Under the pieces are notes generated by a model. It saw nothing but the letters and a program-made list of their open reading frames with translations, was not told the DNA's origin and searched no databases. From Dehalococcoidia bacterium (GTDB taxonomy: Bacteria > Chloroflexota > Dehalococcoidia > Tepidiformales > Tepidiformaceae): 37,458 nt of DNA. Below, piece by piece: positions 7,572-15,088 of the stretch (position 1 is its first letter; every line of letters begins with the position of its first letter). The stretch lies in the NCBI GenBank assembly GCA_022827945.1, contig JAJEIT010000073.1, positions 1 to 37,458 on the forward strand, given 5' to 3'. The position numbers and the translations under genes were made by a program.

Positions 7572-7799
7572 TTACCGAAGGGCGAACAGCAGGGTGGGGA
7601 GGATCATCCCCATCAGCAGCAGGAGGGCGATGCCGATGCCGATCGAGTTCCAGTCGCGGCGGCGATTGCCGCCGGCGTGGTACTGCCGTTCCCATGAGCC
7701 ATCGAGGAGGTCCCGGTCACGCTCGTCGGGGCCGAACACGACCTCGTCGGCTTCGTCATCGAAGTCGTCGTACTCGTCGTACGGGTCAGCTTCGGGCAT
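7572..7799 (-). CDS. Small acidic protein with a C-terminal membrane anchor, 75 residues
   Basis: The first 30 residues are very acidic (PEADPYDEYDDFDDEADEVVF). A basic patch follows (GGNRRRDWNSIG), then one hydrophobic helix (IGIGIALLLLMGMILPTLLFAL) at the extreme C-terminus. This would be a tail-anchored protein with an acidic cytoplasmic head. It sits between the four-repeat membrane protein and the SDR-like protein with gaps of 9 and 8 nt, so it is translated within the operon. I know no family for it. The hydrophobic/charge layout and tight packing make it likely real. Confidence 0.65.
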   Translation of the reverse strand: MPEADPYDEYDDFDDEADEVVFGPDERDRDLLDGSWERQYHAGGNRRRDWNSIGIGIALLLLMGMILPTLLFALR

Positions 7800-7808
7800 G
7801 GGCCCATG

Positions 7809-8423
7809 CTAGCGAACGGAGGCGCTGTGGTCGTCCGAACGGAAGTCCCACTCGATGCGGGCGGGACGGGGGATGCCGAAGAGGCCGAAGTGGAGGGTGC
7901 TGGCGACGAACGCGAACACGGCGATCCAGTAGCTGCCATCGAGCACGACCATGAGGACCGTCGCAGCGACCCAGCCAAGGATGGCGAAGAGCCCGGCGGT
8001 GGTGTCGTCGCGGGAGTTGGCGACGGAGCCGGCGGTGAGGAACGCAAAGACGGCGATCCAGGCGCCTTCGCCGGTCGCGACCAACGTCACGGCGACGGCA
8101 ACCCAGCTGACTGCGACCGCGAGGCCCGTCAGGAAGGAGTTGCGGTCCATCGCGCTGTAGACGATGGCGCCAGTTGTCAGGAAGGCGAAGACGGACACCC
8201 AGGCGTTGTCGGGGTTGTCGGCGACAACGGCGGCGGTCCCACCCCAGGCGCCGGCGATGGCGAGGACTCGGGCGAGCCCGACGCTGCGCCGGAAGCCGAC
8301 GGCGCCGGTCGCGAGGGCGGCGAAGATGAGAATCCACCAGACATCGCCCTGGAGGACGGCGGCGGTCACGACCCCGCCCCAGATGGCGGCGATGGAGAGG
8401 AGAGCAGTCGCCTTAAGCGTCAC
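7809..8423 (-). CDS. Membrane protein with four internal two-helix repeats, 204 residues
   Basis: The protein is almost entirely hydrophobic and is built from four repeats of about 45 residues. Each has a Trp-containing helix followed by a W(I/V)(A/S)VFAFLT-type helix. The second helices read WWILIFAALATGAV, WVSVFAFLTTGAIV, WIAVFAFLTAGSVA and WIAVFAFVASTLHF. This predicts about eight membrane helices. The C-terminus is short and charged (RIEWDFRSDDHSASVR). No transport or enzyme signature is visible. The start is GTG at 8423, overlapping the stop of the hydratase-like gene by 11 nt. It is embedded in an operon of acyl-CoA-type enzymes, so a role in moving or sensing a metabolite is possible, but this is a guess. 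Confidence 0.8.
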   Translation of the reverse strand: MTLKATALLSIAAIWGGVVTAAVLQGDVWWILIFAALATGAVGFRRSVGLARVLAIAGAWGGTAAVVADNPDNAWVSVFAFLTTGAIVYSAMDRNSFLTGLAVAVSWVAVAVTLVATGEGAWIAVFAFLTAGSVANSRDDTTAGLFAILGWVAATVLMVVLDGSYWIAVFAFVASTLHFGLFGIPRPARIEWDFRSDDHSASVR

Positions 8424-9303
8424 GGAAGAATCCCTTCTCGTCGCGGAGCTCGGGGCGGTCGACGAGGGCCCGCTGGTCGCCGAACTTCGTGTCGCGCCAC
8501 TGGAGGGCGGCCTTGAGGCCGTGCTCGCGGGAGCGGGCGCCGAACTCGGCGACGCTGGGGGCGAGGTGGGCGCGGGCGTCGTTCTCGGTGGCGATGCGCT
8601 GGAGGGTGCGGGCGCCCATCAGCTCGAGGCCGATGTTGATGATGCGCTTGTTCGCCGAGAGCAACTCCGTATCGATCATGGCGAGGCGGTCGGCGAGGCC
8701 CTCGACCTCCTCCTCAAGCAGGTCGAGGGGAAGGGCCTTCATCACAAGGCCGATCTTGGCGGCGTCGGCGCCGGTGACGAAGTCGCCGGAGAGCATGAGC
8801 CGCTTGGCCCACTGGGGGCCGACGTTATAGAGCCACATGTTGTTGGGGAGGGCGCCCTGGGCGCGGGCGGGCGGGAAGCCGATGAGGGTGTCGTCGGCGG
8901 CGATGATCATGTCGCAGAGGAGGGCGACGTCGGTGCCGCCCGCCACGCAGTAGCCGTGGATCTGGGCGATGACGGGCTTGTGCATGTCGAAGATGGCCAT
9001 GCGCAGGCGCTGGCCCTGCTCCATGCGCCAGGCATCGTCGTCGAAGGAGCGACCCTCGCGGGTGTGGTCGTCGGGGTCGCGCTCGGCGAGGGGTCGGGGG
9101 GTGAGGTCGTAGCCGGCGCTGAAGGCGCGTCCGGCGCCCCGCAGGATGACCGTGTGGACGCGGTTGTCGTTGTCGGCGTCCCAGAGGGCCTGGTTCAGCT
9201 CCTGCTGGAGCTGGATGGAGAGCGCGTTCAGCTTCTCCGGGCGGTTGAGGGTGATGCGGGCTCGTCCGCGTTCGACTTCGTAGATGATGGTCTCGTAGTC
9301 CAT
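8413..9303 (-). CDS. Enoyl-CoA hydratase/isomerase (crotonase) family protein
   Basis: The 296-residue crotonase-fold protein has the oxyanion-hole blocks GRAFSAGYDLT (58-68) and HGYCVAGGTDVALLCD (116-131). The two glutamates that act as acid and base in rat enoyl-CoA hydratase (144 and 164) correspond here to Asp125 and Pro145 (IGFPPARAQG). Simple hydration is therefore unlikely; another crotonase reaction, or CoA-thioester binding, is more probable. The ATG at 9303 is chosen because GGGAGG precedes it by a normal distance; an in-frame ATG 45 nt further upstream lacks this. It is the first gene of the six-gene minus-strand operon. A related protein at 22668 keeps the first glutamate. Confidence 0.9.
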   Translation of the reverse strand: MDYETIIYEVERGRARITLNRPEKLNALSIQLQQELNQALWDADNDNRVHTVILRGAGRAFSAGYDLTPRPLAERDPDDHTREGRSFDDDAWRMEQGQRLRMAIFDMHKPVIAQIHGYCVAGGTDVALLCDMIIAADDTLIGFPPARAQGALPNNMWLYNVGPQWAKRLMLSGDFVTGADAAKIGLVMKALPLDLLEEEVEGLADRLAMIDTELLSANKRIINIGLELMGARTLQRIATENDARAHLAPSVAEFGARSREHGLKAALQWRDTKFGDQRALVDRPELRDEKGFFRDA

Positions 9304-9346
9304 GCGGACCTCCCGGAGGCGCCTGTTCGGCGGGTGCGTGGACGCC

Positions 9347-9352
9347 ATTCTA
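9347..9352 (-). promoter_or_regulatory. Candidate -10 element (TAGAAT) for the six-gene minus-strand operon
   Basis: TAGAAT on the minus strand lies 43 nt before the ATG at 9303, giving a conventional leader that contains the GGGAGG ribosome-binding site. No good -35 is seen. On the other strand TGGTATCGT (9383-9391) is an extended -10 candidate for the helicase gene. Confidence 0.35.
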
Positions 9353-9415
9353 GCGCCCGTTTCGGGGCGTTAGCGGCGCCTGTGGTATCGTCAGGGAACA
9401 ACGGGCGCAGCGCCG

Positions 9416-10948
9416 GTGCTGCGAAGCGGGCGGAAAAGCCGCCGCCAGGCCCGGCGCACGAACACCAAGACGCCCCTACCGGCCGCGCACGGACGCGCGG
9501 CGACGAGAGGACAGTTTCCCCCTTTGCCTTTGCGATTGTTCCGGCGTACCAGCACCAAGACCGAACCAGAGACCCAGGACCGACCGACCGACACCGACCG
9601 CTCCGGCGGCGCCGCAACCGCGACGCTGGAGGCTCCAGCCCCGCGGACGGACGAGGACGCGAGCGATCCGTCGCAGCCGCGACGGAGGCGTCGCCGCTCG
9701 CGCGGCGGGAAGCGCCGGCGGCGATCCGAGGGAAGCGCGGAGGCCGTGCACACGAACGGCTCGTCCGCGCCTGCCGAGCGGCGACCCGTTCGCGCATCCG
9801 ACGACGATGACCTGACCGAACCGGCGGCGTTCCATGCCGCCGGCGTGCGCGGCGCGGGCCTGCGCGCGATCGGGGACCTGGGGTTCGAGCAGCCGACGCC
9901 TATCCAGGAACGCTCGCTGCCGCTGCTCTACGAGGGGCGCGACGTAGTGGGGCTCGCGCAGACGGGGACGGGCAAGACGCTCGCCTTCGGCGAGCCGCTG
10001 GCGCGCTCGATCGACCCCGGCCGGAACGAGGTCCAGGGCCTCGTGCTGATCCCGACGCGTGAGCTCTGCGACCAGGTGACCGAGGTCATCGCGCACCTCG
10101 GCGACTACTACGGTTTCACGACGATCCGGCTGGTGGGCGGCAAGCCCATCAACCGCGACCTGGAGGCGCTCGAGCGCGGCGGCCACGTGATCGTGGGCAC
10201 GCCGGGGCGCGTCATCGACCACCTGCGGCGGCGGACGCTCTCGCTGAAGCGGGCCCGTTTCGTGGTGCTGGACGAGGCGGACGAGATGCTCGACATCGGG
10301 TTCGCGAAGGACATCGACCAGATCCTGCGGCAGGCGCCGCTCGACCGGCAGACGGCGCTCTTCAGCGCGACGATGCCGATGAGCATCAGCCGGCTGGTGT
10401 GGCGCTACATGCGTGACTCGGAGCGGGTCGAGGCGGCGCCGACGCAGCTGCAGCCGGTCGAGACGGTCCGGCAGCTCTACTGCGAGGTGGCCTCGCGGGA
10501 CAAGTTCCACGCGCTGGAGCACCTTCACGACACGATGGACCTCGGCCGCTCGCTCATCTTCCGGCGAACGAAGGTCGGCGTAGACAAGCTGACCGACGGT
10601 CTACGGCGCGACGGCATCCAGGCGCGCGCCATCCACGGCGACCTGCGCCAGGGCGAGCGCGACCGCGTGATGCGCGACTTCCGCAGCGGCAAGCTGGAGT
10701 GGCTGGTGGCGACGAACGTGGCCGCCCGCGGGCTCGACATCCCCGACATCGCGCACGTGGTCAACTACGACGTGCCCCAGAACGCGGAGGAGTACATCCA
10801 CCGCGTGGGCCGCACGGCGCGGGCGGGCAAGGAAGGCTCGGCGATCACGTTCGTGGGCGAGTGGGAGCTCGGGGAGTGGGAAGCGATCATCGAGCGCGTG
10901 GGCGAGGACGCCCTGGAACACCTCGATATCCCAACCCGCTTCGACTAG
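9416..10948 (+). CDS. DEAD-box ATP-dependent RNA helicase
   Basis: It unwinds RNA duplexes in an ATP-dependent way, typically in ribosome assembly, mRNA decay or cold adaptation. Numbered from GTG 9416, the motifs are: Q motif FEQPTPIQ (157-164), motif I AQTGTGKT (181-188), PTREL (213-217), TPGR (262-265), DEAD (286-289), SAT (317-319), then the second RecA domain ending in HRVGRTARAG. The core stops soon after (DALEHLDIPTRFD), so there is no long C-terminal RNA-binding tail. Instead, the first 130 residues are low-complexity with a dense arginine/lysine patch (about 89-103). The true start is uncertain. Besides GTG 9416 there are in-frame TTGs at 9524, 9530 and 9536, and GAGAGGA lies 12 nt before the first of these. 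Confidence 0.93.
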   Translation: MLRSGRKSRRQARRTNTKTPLPAAHGRAATRGQFPPLPLRLFRRTSTKTEPETQDRPTDTDRSGGAATATLEAPAPRTDEDASDPSQPRRRRRRSRGGKRRRRSEGSAEAVHTNGSSAPAERRPVRASDDDDLTEPAAFHAAGVRGAGLRAIGDLGFEQPTPIQERSLPLLYEGRDVVGLAQTGTGKTLAFGEPLARSIDPGRNEVQGLVLIPTRELCDQVTEVIAHLGDYYGFTTIRLVGGKPINRDLEALERGGHVIVGTPGRVIDHLRRRTLSLKRARFVVLDEADEMLDIGFAKDIDQILRQAPLDRQTALFSATMPMSISRLVWRYMRDSERVEAAPTQLQPVETVRQLYCEVASRDKFHALEHLHDTMDLGRSLIFRRTKVGVDKLTDGLRRDGIQARAIHGDLRQGERDRVMRDFRSGKLEWLVATNVAARGLDIPDIAHVVNYDVPQNAEEYIHRVGRTARAGKEGSAITFVGEWELGEWEAIIERVGEDALEHLDIPTRFD

Positions 10949-10961
10949 GGGAAGCTACCGA

Positions 10962-11162
10962 CTAGGCGTCCTCGACGACGATGGCGCCGCTGGGGCAGAT
11001 CTCGGCGGCGTCCTCGGCTGCTTCAAGGTCGTCGTCACTCTCGGGGAATTCGACGAGGATGTCGGGCCAGCCCTGGGAATCGGCCTTGAAGATGCTGGGC
11101 TGCAGGTAGTAGCACTGCCCGGCCTTCAGACAAATCGCTCGGTCGACCACGACTTTCTTCAT
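10962..11162 (-). CDS. [3Fe-4S] ferredoxin, single cluster
   Basis: A 66-residue electron carrier. The cysteines are Cys11 and Cys17 (CLKAGQC) and Cys56 (CPSGAI). The position of the middle ligand of a [4Fe-4S] site is not a cysteine (Ala14/Gly15), which fits the [3Fe-4S] ferredoxins that usually serve cytochromes P450 or Rieske-type oxygenases. The rest is acidic (ESDDDLEAAEDAAEI), typical of electron-transfer partners. GAGAGG lies 9 nt before the ATG. It is the last gene after proB and the FAH-family gene. No P450 or oxygenase is present in this window, so its partner is elsewhere. Confidence 0.9.
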   Translation of the reverse strand: MKKVVVDRAICLKAGQCYYLQPSIFKADSQGWPDILVEFPESDDDLEAAEDAAEICPSGAIVVEDA

Positions 11163-11208
11163 TGCGACGCACCTCTCGCGGGTCCGGGAAGCATAGCCGA
11201 TGCCGCGC

Positions 11209-11970
11209 TCAGGAACCGGCGACGACGGGGTTGCTGAGGACGCCGGCGCCGGTGACCTCGACCTCGACGGTATCGCCGGGGTTGAGGGCCTGGGGCTGGC
11301 CCGGCGTGCCGCTGTAGATGATGTCGCCCGGCAGGAGCGTCATGACGGCGGCGGTGTAGCGCACGATCTCGGGGATGTCGAGGATGAGCTCGTCGGAGCG
11401 GCCGTGCTGGGTCTCGACGCCGTTGGTGCGGGTGCGGACCTCGATGGCATCGTGGTCGAGGCCCGTGGCGATTGAGGGGCCGAAGACGCCGAAGGTGTCG
11501 GCGCCCTTGGCGCGCCACCACTGGCCGTCGTTCGCCTGCCAGTCGCGGGCGCTTACGTCGTTTCCGGCGGTGTAGCCAAAGATCCCGGCGAGGGCTTCCT
11601 CGCGGGTGGGGGCGGTGAGCTCGCGCCCGATGACGATGACGATCTCGCCCTCGGGGTCGACGCGGGCGGAGGCGGCCGGGAGGCGAATGGGGTCGCCGGG
11701 GCCGGCGATCGAGGAGAGCGGCTTGAGGAACAGCGTGGGCGGATCGGGCGCGGGGCGTCCGCCAAGGTGGCTGGCGTAGTTGAGACCGACGCAGACGATC
11801 GAGCGGGGCTCGCAGGGCGGCAGGAGGCGCACGTCCGCCAGGGCAATCTCCTCGCCGGTGCGCTCCGTGCGCTCCCAGAAGGGCTCGGCAATCACGGCGA
11901 CGGTGTCGCCCTCGAGCAGACCGGCTCCGGCGGAGCCGTCGGGGCGGGCGAAACGTACGTAGCGGTCCAT
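11209..11970 (-). CDS. Fumarylacetoacetate hydrolase (FAH) family protein
   Basis: The 253-residue protein belongs to the FAH superfamily, which cleaves C-C bonds or decarboxylates/hydrates 2-keto acids from aromatic and related catabolism, using a divalent metal. The FAH core starts at IVCVGLNYASH (58-68). FLKPLSSIAGPGDPI, DPEGEIVIVIGR (Glu107 and Glu109 as metal ligands) and GYTAGNDVSARDWQ (Asp138 as ligand) all match. The C-terminal half, with LLPGDIIYSGTPGQ, is also typical. A GGAGG ribosome-binding site precedes the ATG at 11970. It lies 18 nt after proB and is followed by the ferredoxin gene. The substrate cannot be predicted from sequence alone. Confidence 0.92.
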   Translation of the reverse strand: MDRYVRFARPDGSAGAGLLEGDTVAVIAEPFWERTERTGEEIALADVRLLPPCEPRSIVCVGLNYASHLGGRPAPDPPTLFLKPLSSIAGPGDPIRLPAASARVDPEGEIVIVIGRELTAPTREEALAGIFGYTAGNDVSARDWQANDGQWWRAKGADTFGVFGPSIATGLDHDAIEVRTRTNGVETQHGRSDELILDIPEIVRYTAAVMTLLPGDIIYSGTPGQPQALNPGDTVEVEVTGAGVLSNPVVAGS

Positions 11971-11988
11971 GGGGCCTCCGGGGGGCTC

Positions 11989-13089
11989 CTAGAGGAGCAC
12001 CAGATTGTCGCGGTGGATGACCTCTTCGCCGTAGGCGTAGCCGAGGGTGTCGGCGATGAGGTCGCTGCGAAGTCCGCGGATGCGCAGGACTTCGCTGCTG
12101 GCGTAGTTGGTGATGCCGGCGGCGACGCGCTTGCCGTCGGCGTCGCGGACCTCGATGGCCTCGCCGCGCTCGAAAGCGCCCTCGACGTCCTTGACGCCTG
12201 CGGGGAGCAGGCTGCGCCCGCGCTCGCGCAGGGCGGAGGCGGCGCCGCCGTCGACGACCAGGTGGCCGCTGACGCCCGCGTTGCCGAGAATCCAGCGCTT
12301 GCGGCTCTCGAGCTGGTTGGTGGCGGGGGCGAAGCGGGTGCCGATGGCGGTTCCCTGGGCGGCGGTCAGGAGGGCGTCGGGCGTGCGGCCGTTGGCGATG
12401 ACGACCGCGGCGCCGCCCTGGGTCGCGACGCGGGCGGCGCTGATCTTCGAGGTCATGCCGCCCCGGCCGGGGCCGTCGCCGGCGGCGTCCTCGTGGCGCT
12501 CGTCGATGGCGTCGACCTCGTCGATGAGGCGGGCGGAGGGGTCGAGGGCGGGGTCGGCGGTGTAGAGGCCGTCGACGTCGGTGAGGATGACGAGCAGGTC
12601 GGCATCGATGAGGTTCGCGACGAAGGCGGAGAGGCTGTCGTTCTCGCCGATGCGGGAGGCGAGCACCTCGTCGAGGGCGACGGCGTCGTTCTCGTTGACG
12701 ATGGGGACGGCGCCGCAGTCGAGCAGGTCGCGGAGGGTGGTGCGGGCGTTCAGGTAGCCGAGGCGGTCGCTGAGATCGCGGCGGGTAAGCAGCACCTGGG
12801 CGACGACGGTGTCGTGCCACTCGAAGAGTTCGTCCCAGCTCTGCATGAGGTGGCTCTGCCCGACGCTGGCGAGGGCCTGGCGGCTCAACTCGGGGGCATC
12901 GGGCCGGCGGCCGAGGACGTGGCGTCCGGCGGCCTGGGCGCCGCTCGAAACGATGGCGACCTCGCAGCCGGCCTCGCGCAGGCGCGCGACCTGCCCCACG
13001 AGCCGTGACATCGCCACGAGATCGAGGCGGTCGGAGCCGGCGGTCAGGAGGCTCGTGCCGAACTTGGCCACGATGCGTCGGTAGCGCAT
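11989..13089 (-). CDS. proB: Glutamate 5-kinase ProB with PUA domain
   Basis: ProB phosphorylates glutamate to gamma-glutamyl phosphate, the first step of proline synthesis. The 366-residue protein has the amino-acid-kinase fold starting RIVAKFGTSLLT, with VAIVSSGAQAAGR, VPIVNENDAV, GENDSLSAFVANLIDADLLVILTDVDGLYTADP and GGMTSKISAARVATQGG. A C-terminal PUA domain (about 275-360) begins near KRWILGNAGVSGHLVVD. The family usually has GSS; GTS here is a common variant. The frame is open upstream, but the kinase fold starts immediately after the ATG at 13089. TACCAT lies exactly 6 nt before it. The partner gene proA is not adjacent; instead an FAH-family gene follows. murJ is divergent, 75 bp away. 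Confidence 0.96.
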   Translation of the reverse strand: MRYRRIVAKFGTSLLTAGSDRLDLVAMSRLVGQVARLREAGCEVAIVSSGAQAAGRHVLGRRPDAPELSRQALASVGQSHLMQSWDELFEWHDTVVAQVLLTRRDLSDRLGYLNARTTLRDLLDCGAVPIVNENDAVALDEVLASRIGENDSLSAFVANLIDADLLVILTDVDGLYTADPALDPSARLIDEVDAIDERHEDAAGDGPGRGGMTSKISAARVATQGGAAVVIANGRTPDALLTAAQGTAIGTRFAPATNQLESRKRWILGNAGVSGHLVVDGGAASALRERGRSLLPAGVKDVEGAFERGEAIEVRDADGKRVAAGITNYASSEVLRIRGLRSDLIADTLGYAYGEEVIHRDNLVLL

Positions 13090-13095
13090 GGCTCC

Positions 13096-13101
13096 ATGGT
13101 A
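13096..13101 (-). promoter_or_regulatory. Candidate -10 element (TACCAT) of proB, leaderless type
   Basis: TACCAT on the minus strand is followed by GGAGCC and then the proB ATG. The 6-nt spacing would put transcription initiation at the start codon. GGAG is too close to the ATG to be an ordinary ribosome-binding site. Confidence 0.4.
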
Positions 13102-13164
13102 GCGGCGCGGGGCGATGGCGCTACGTCGCGGGACGTTGCGACCGCAGATCGGGGAGGCCGTACC

Positions 13165-14781
13165 ATGCCCCGCATGGCCGCCGAGGGGTCGTCCGAGGGA
13201 AGGCTGGAGGGAGCCCGCCAGGGGCTCGTGATCGCGGCGGCGATCGTGGCGTTCGGGTTCCTCGGGTCGCGGCTGCTGGGGGTCGTGCGCACGGCGGCGA
13301 TCGCGGATGCGTTCGGCGCGAGCCCCGAGCTCGACGCGTACTGGGTGGCCTTCCGCGTTCCCGACCTGATCTTCCAGGTGCTGGCGGGGGCGACGCTGGG
13401 GAGCGCGTTCATCCCCGTGTTCACGCGGCTGTACCGGCGCGAGGGGACGGAGTCGGCCTGGAGGCTGGCGAGCAACGTCCTGACGATCGTGTTCGTCGCC
13501 ACCGCGGTGCTCTGCCTGATTGCGCTGGCGCTGGCGCCGTGGCTCGTGCCGCTTTTCGCGCCGGGGCTGGGCGACGACATCGGGCGCGGGGACGAGCTGA
13601 CCTCGGAGGCGGTGAAGCTCACGCGGATCATGCTGCTCTCGCCGCTGTTGCTCTCCGTGAGCGGGATGATCACGGGGATCCTGAACGCGCGGCAGCACTT
13701 CTTCCTGCCGGCGCTGGCGCCCTCGCTCTACAACATCGGCATCATCGTCGGGGCGCTGGCGCTGGCGGGGCGGTTCGGGGTGGAGGGGCTTGCGATCGGC
13801 GTCGTCGCAGGCTCGGCGGCGCACCTGGTAATCCAGATTCCGGGGCTGGTGCGAGAACGGATGCGGTACGGGCTCCGCCTCAACCTGGGGGACGCGCCCA
13901 CGCGGGAGGTCGCGAGGCTGATGGCGCCCCGCGTGCTGGGACTAGCGGCGGCGCAGGCGAACTTCGTCGTGACGACGACGTTCTTCGCCTCGAAGGTTGG
14001 AACCTCCGCCATCTCGGGGCTGACGTTCGCGTGGCTGATCGCGAGCCTGCCGGTCGCGCTTTTCGGGATCGCGCTCTCGACGGCGGCGTTCCCGACGCTG
14101 GCGGAACACGAGGCGGCGGGGGACCGGCGCAGCCTCCTGGAGACGGTCTCGAGGGTGCTGCGGACGATCCTGTTCTTCTCCATACCGGCAGCGCTGGGAC
14201 TGGCGTTCCTGCGCGAACCGGCGACGACGGTGCTGCTGGAGCGGGGGGCATTCGGCGCAAGCGACACGGCGATCACCTCGGCGGCGCTGGGGTTCCTGTG
14301 CCTGAGCATCGTGCCGCAGGCGGCGGTCGAGATTCACAGCCGCGGCTTCTACGCGCTCGGGGACACGCGCACGCCGGTCCTGCTGACGGTGGGGGCGGTG
14401 ATCGTGAACATCGTGCTGAGCACGGTCCTCTGGGAGCGGTACGGGGTGGAGGGGCTGGCGATCTCGCTCTCGGTGGCCTCGTGGCTGGAGTGGATCTTCC
14501 TGTACTGGCTGTACGCGGTGCGGACGGGGTCGGCGGCGGAGGCGTTCCGGGACCTGCACGCGATCGCGCGCATCGCGGCGGCAGCCGCGGCCATGGCACT
14601 GTTCCTCGGGCTGGTGCTGCCAACGTTCGACGAGCCGGGATCGGCAGCGGCGTGGGTGACGGTGTTCGCGGCAGCAATCGCCGGGCTGGCGGTGTACCTG
14701 GGGGTCGCGATCCTGCTGCGGGTAGAGGAGGTCGACGAGGCGCGGAGCCGCCTGGCGGCACTGCTGCGACCGCGGGAGTAG
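13165..14781 (+). CDS. murJ: Lipid II flippase MurJ (MviN family)
   Basis: MurJ is the inner-membrane flippase that moves lipid II outward for peptidoglycan synthesis. The protein of about 538 residues has many hydrophobic helices (around 14). It carries family blocks LLGVVRTAAIADAFG, LDAYWVAFRVPDLIFQVLAGATLGSAFIPVF, LLLSVSGMITGILNARQHFFLPALAP, and the later PQAAVEIHSRGFYALGDTRTP. GGGGAGG (13151-13157) favours the ATG at 13165. An ATG at 13174 is equally possible if transcription starts from TACCAT (13161-13166), which would make the mRNA leaderless. It is divergent from proB and convergent with the DUF503 gene, with 6 bp between stops. Its presence implies a peptidoglycan-type envelope or at least this transporter family. 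Confidence 0.94.
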   Translation: MPRMAAEGSSEGRLEGARQGLVIAAAIVAFGFLGSRLLGVVRTAAIADAFGASPELDAYWVAFRVPDLIFQVLAGATLGSAFIPVFTRLYRREGTESAWRLASNVLTIVFVATAVLCLIALALAPWLVPLFAPGLGDDIGRGDELTSEAVKLTRIMLLSPLLLSVSGMITGILNARQHFFLPALAPSLYNIGIIVGALALAGRFGVEGLAIGVVAGSAAHLVIQIPGLVRERMRYGLRLNLGDAPTREVARLMAPRVLGLAAAQANFVVTTTFFASKVGTSAISGLTFAWLIASLPVALFGIALSTAAFPTLAEHEAAGDRRSLLETVSRVLRTILFFSIPAALGLAFLREPATTVLLERGAFGASDTAITSAALGFLCLSIVPQAAVEIHSRGFYALGDTRTPVLLTVGAVIVNIVLSTVLWERYGVEGLAISLSVASWLEWIFLYWLYAVRTGSAAEAFRDLHAIARIAAAAAAMALFLGLVLPTFDEPGSAAAWVTVFAAAIAGLAVYLGVAILLRVEEVDEARSRLAALLRPRE

Positions 14782-14796
14782 GCGTGGTCAGACGCC
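14781..14796. terminator. Small hairpin between converging murJ and DUF503 genes
   Basis: GGCGT and ACGCC flank a 6-nt loop that overlaps both stop codons. The stem is short and lacks a T-tract; it is a weak candidate for a shared terminator. Confidence 0.2.
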
Positions 14797-15075
14797 GATG
14801 AGCTCGGTCTCGATGTCGACGACCTCGGCGTCGAGGCGCCAGCCCTCAACGGCGCGGGCTATCTCCTGGAGTTGGGCGTCGGCGTGGGCGCTCTCGCTGG
14901 AGAGGCAGGCGACAGCGATGGTCGTGAGGTCGAGGGCATCGAGGTCCCCGGCCTCGCTGACGGCAGCGTTGTAGCGATGGCGCAGGCGCTCGACGACCGA
15001 CTTCACGAGGGCGCGCTTCTCCTTGCGGGAGTGGGCGACGAAGCGGAGGCGGATGCGGAGGAGGCCGAGAACCAT
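14788..15075 (-). CDS. DUF503 (YlxP-like) protein, 95 residues
   Basis: The protein matches DUF503 in length and pattern: MVLGLLRIRLRFVAHSRKEKRALVKSVVERLRHRYNAAVSE, then a strand TTIAVACLSS and a final helix/strand EVVDIETELI. In many bacteria members lie in the nusA-infB-rbfA region; their function is not established, though an RNA- or ribosome-related role is often supposed. Here it is instead the last gene after mtaB and scpB, 13 nt from the scpB stop. The ATG at 15075 begins the typical N-terminus; the longer frame upstream overlaps scpB and is Ser/Pro-rich shadow sequence. Confidence 0.85.
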   Translation of the reverse strand: MVLGLLRIRLRFVAHSRKEKRALVKSVVERLRHRYNAAVSEAGDLDALDLTTIAVACLSSESAHADAQLQEIARAVEGWRLDAEVVDIETELIGV

Positions 15076-15088
15076 CGGATGAAGCGGC

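Noticed and set aside
11159-12820. Minus-strand Arg/Pro-rich frame of 553 codons across FAH and proB
   Set aside because: It is an alternative frame of two recognised genes and has no domain content.
13090-13824. N-terminal extension of the proB frame into murJ
   Set aside because: The kinase fold begins at the ATG at 13089; the extension is charged low-complexity sequence antisense to murJ.
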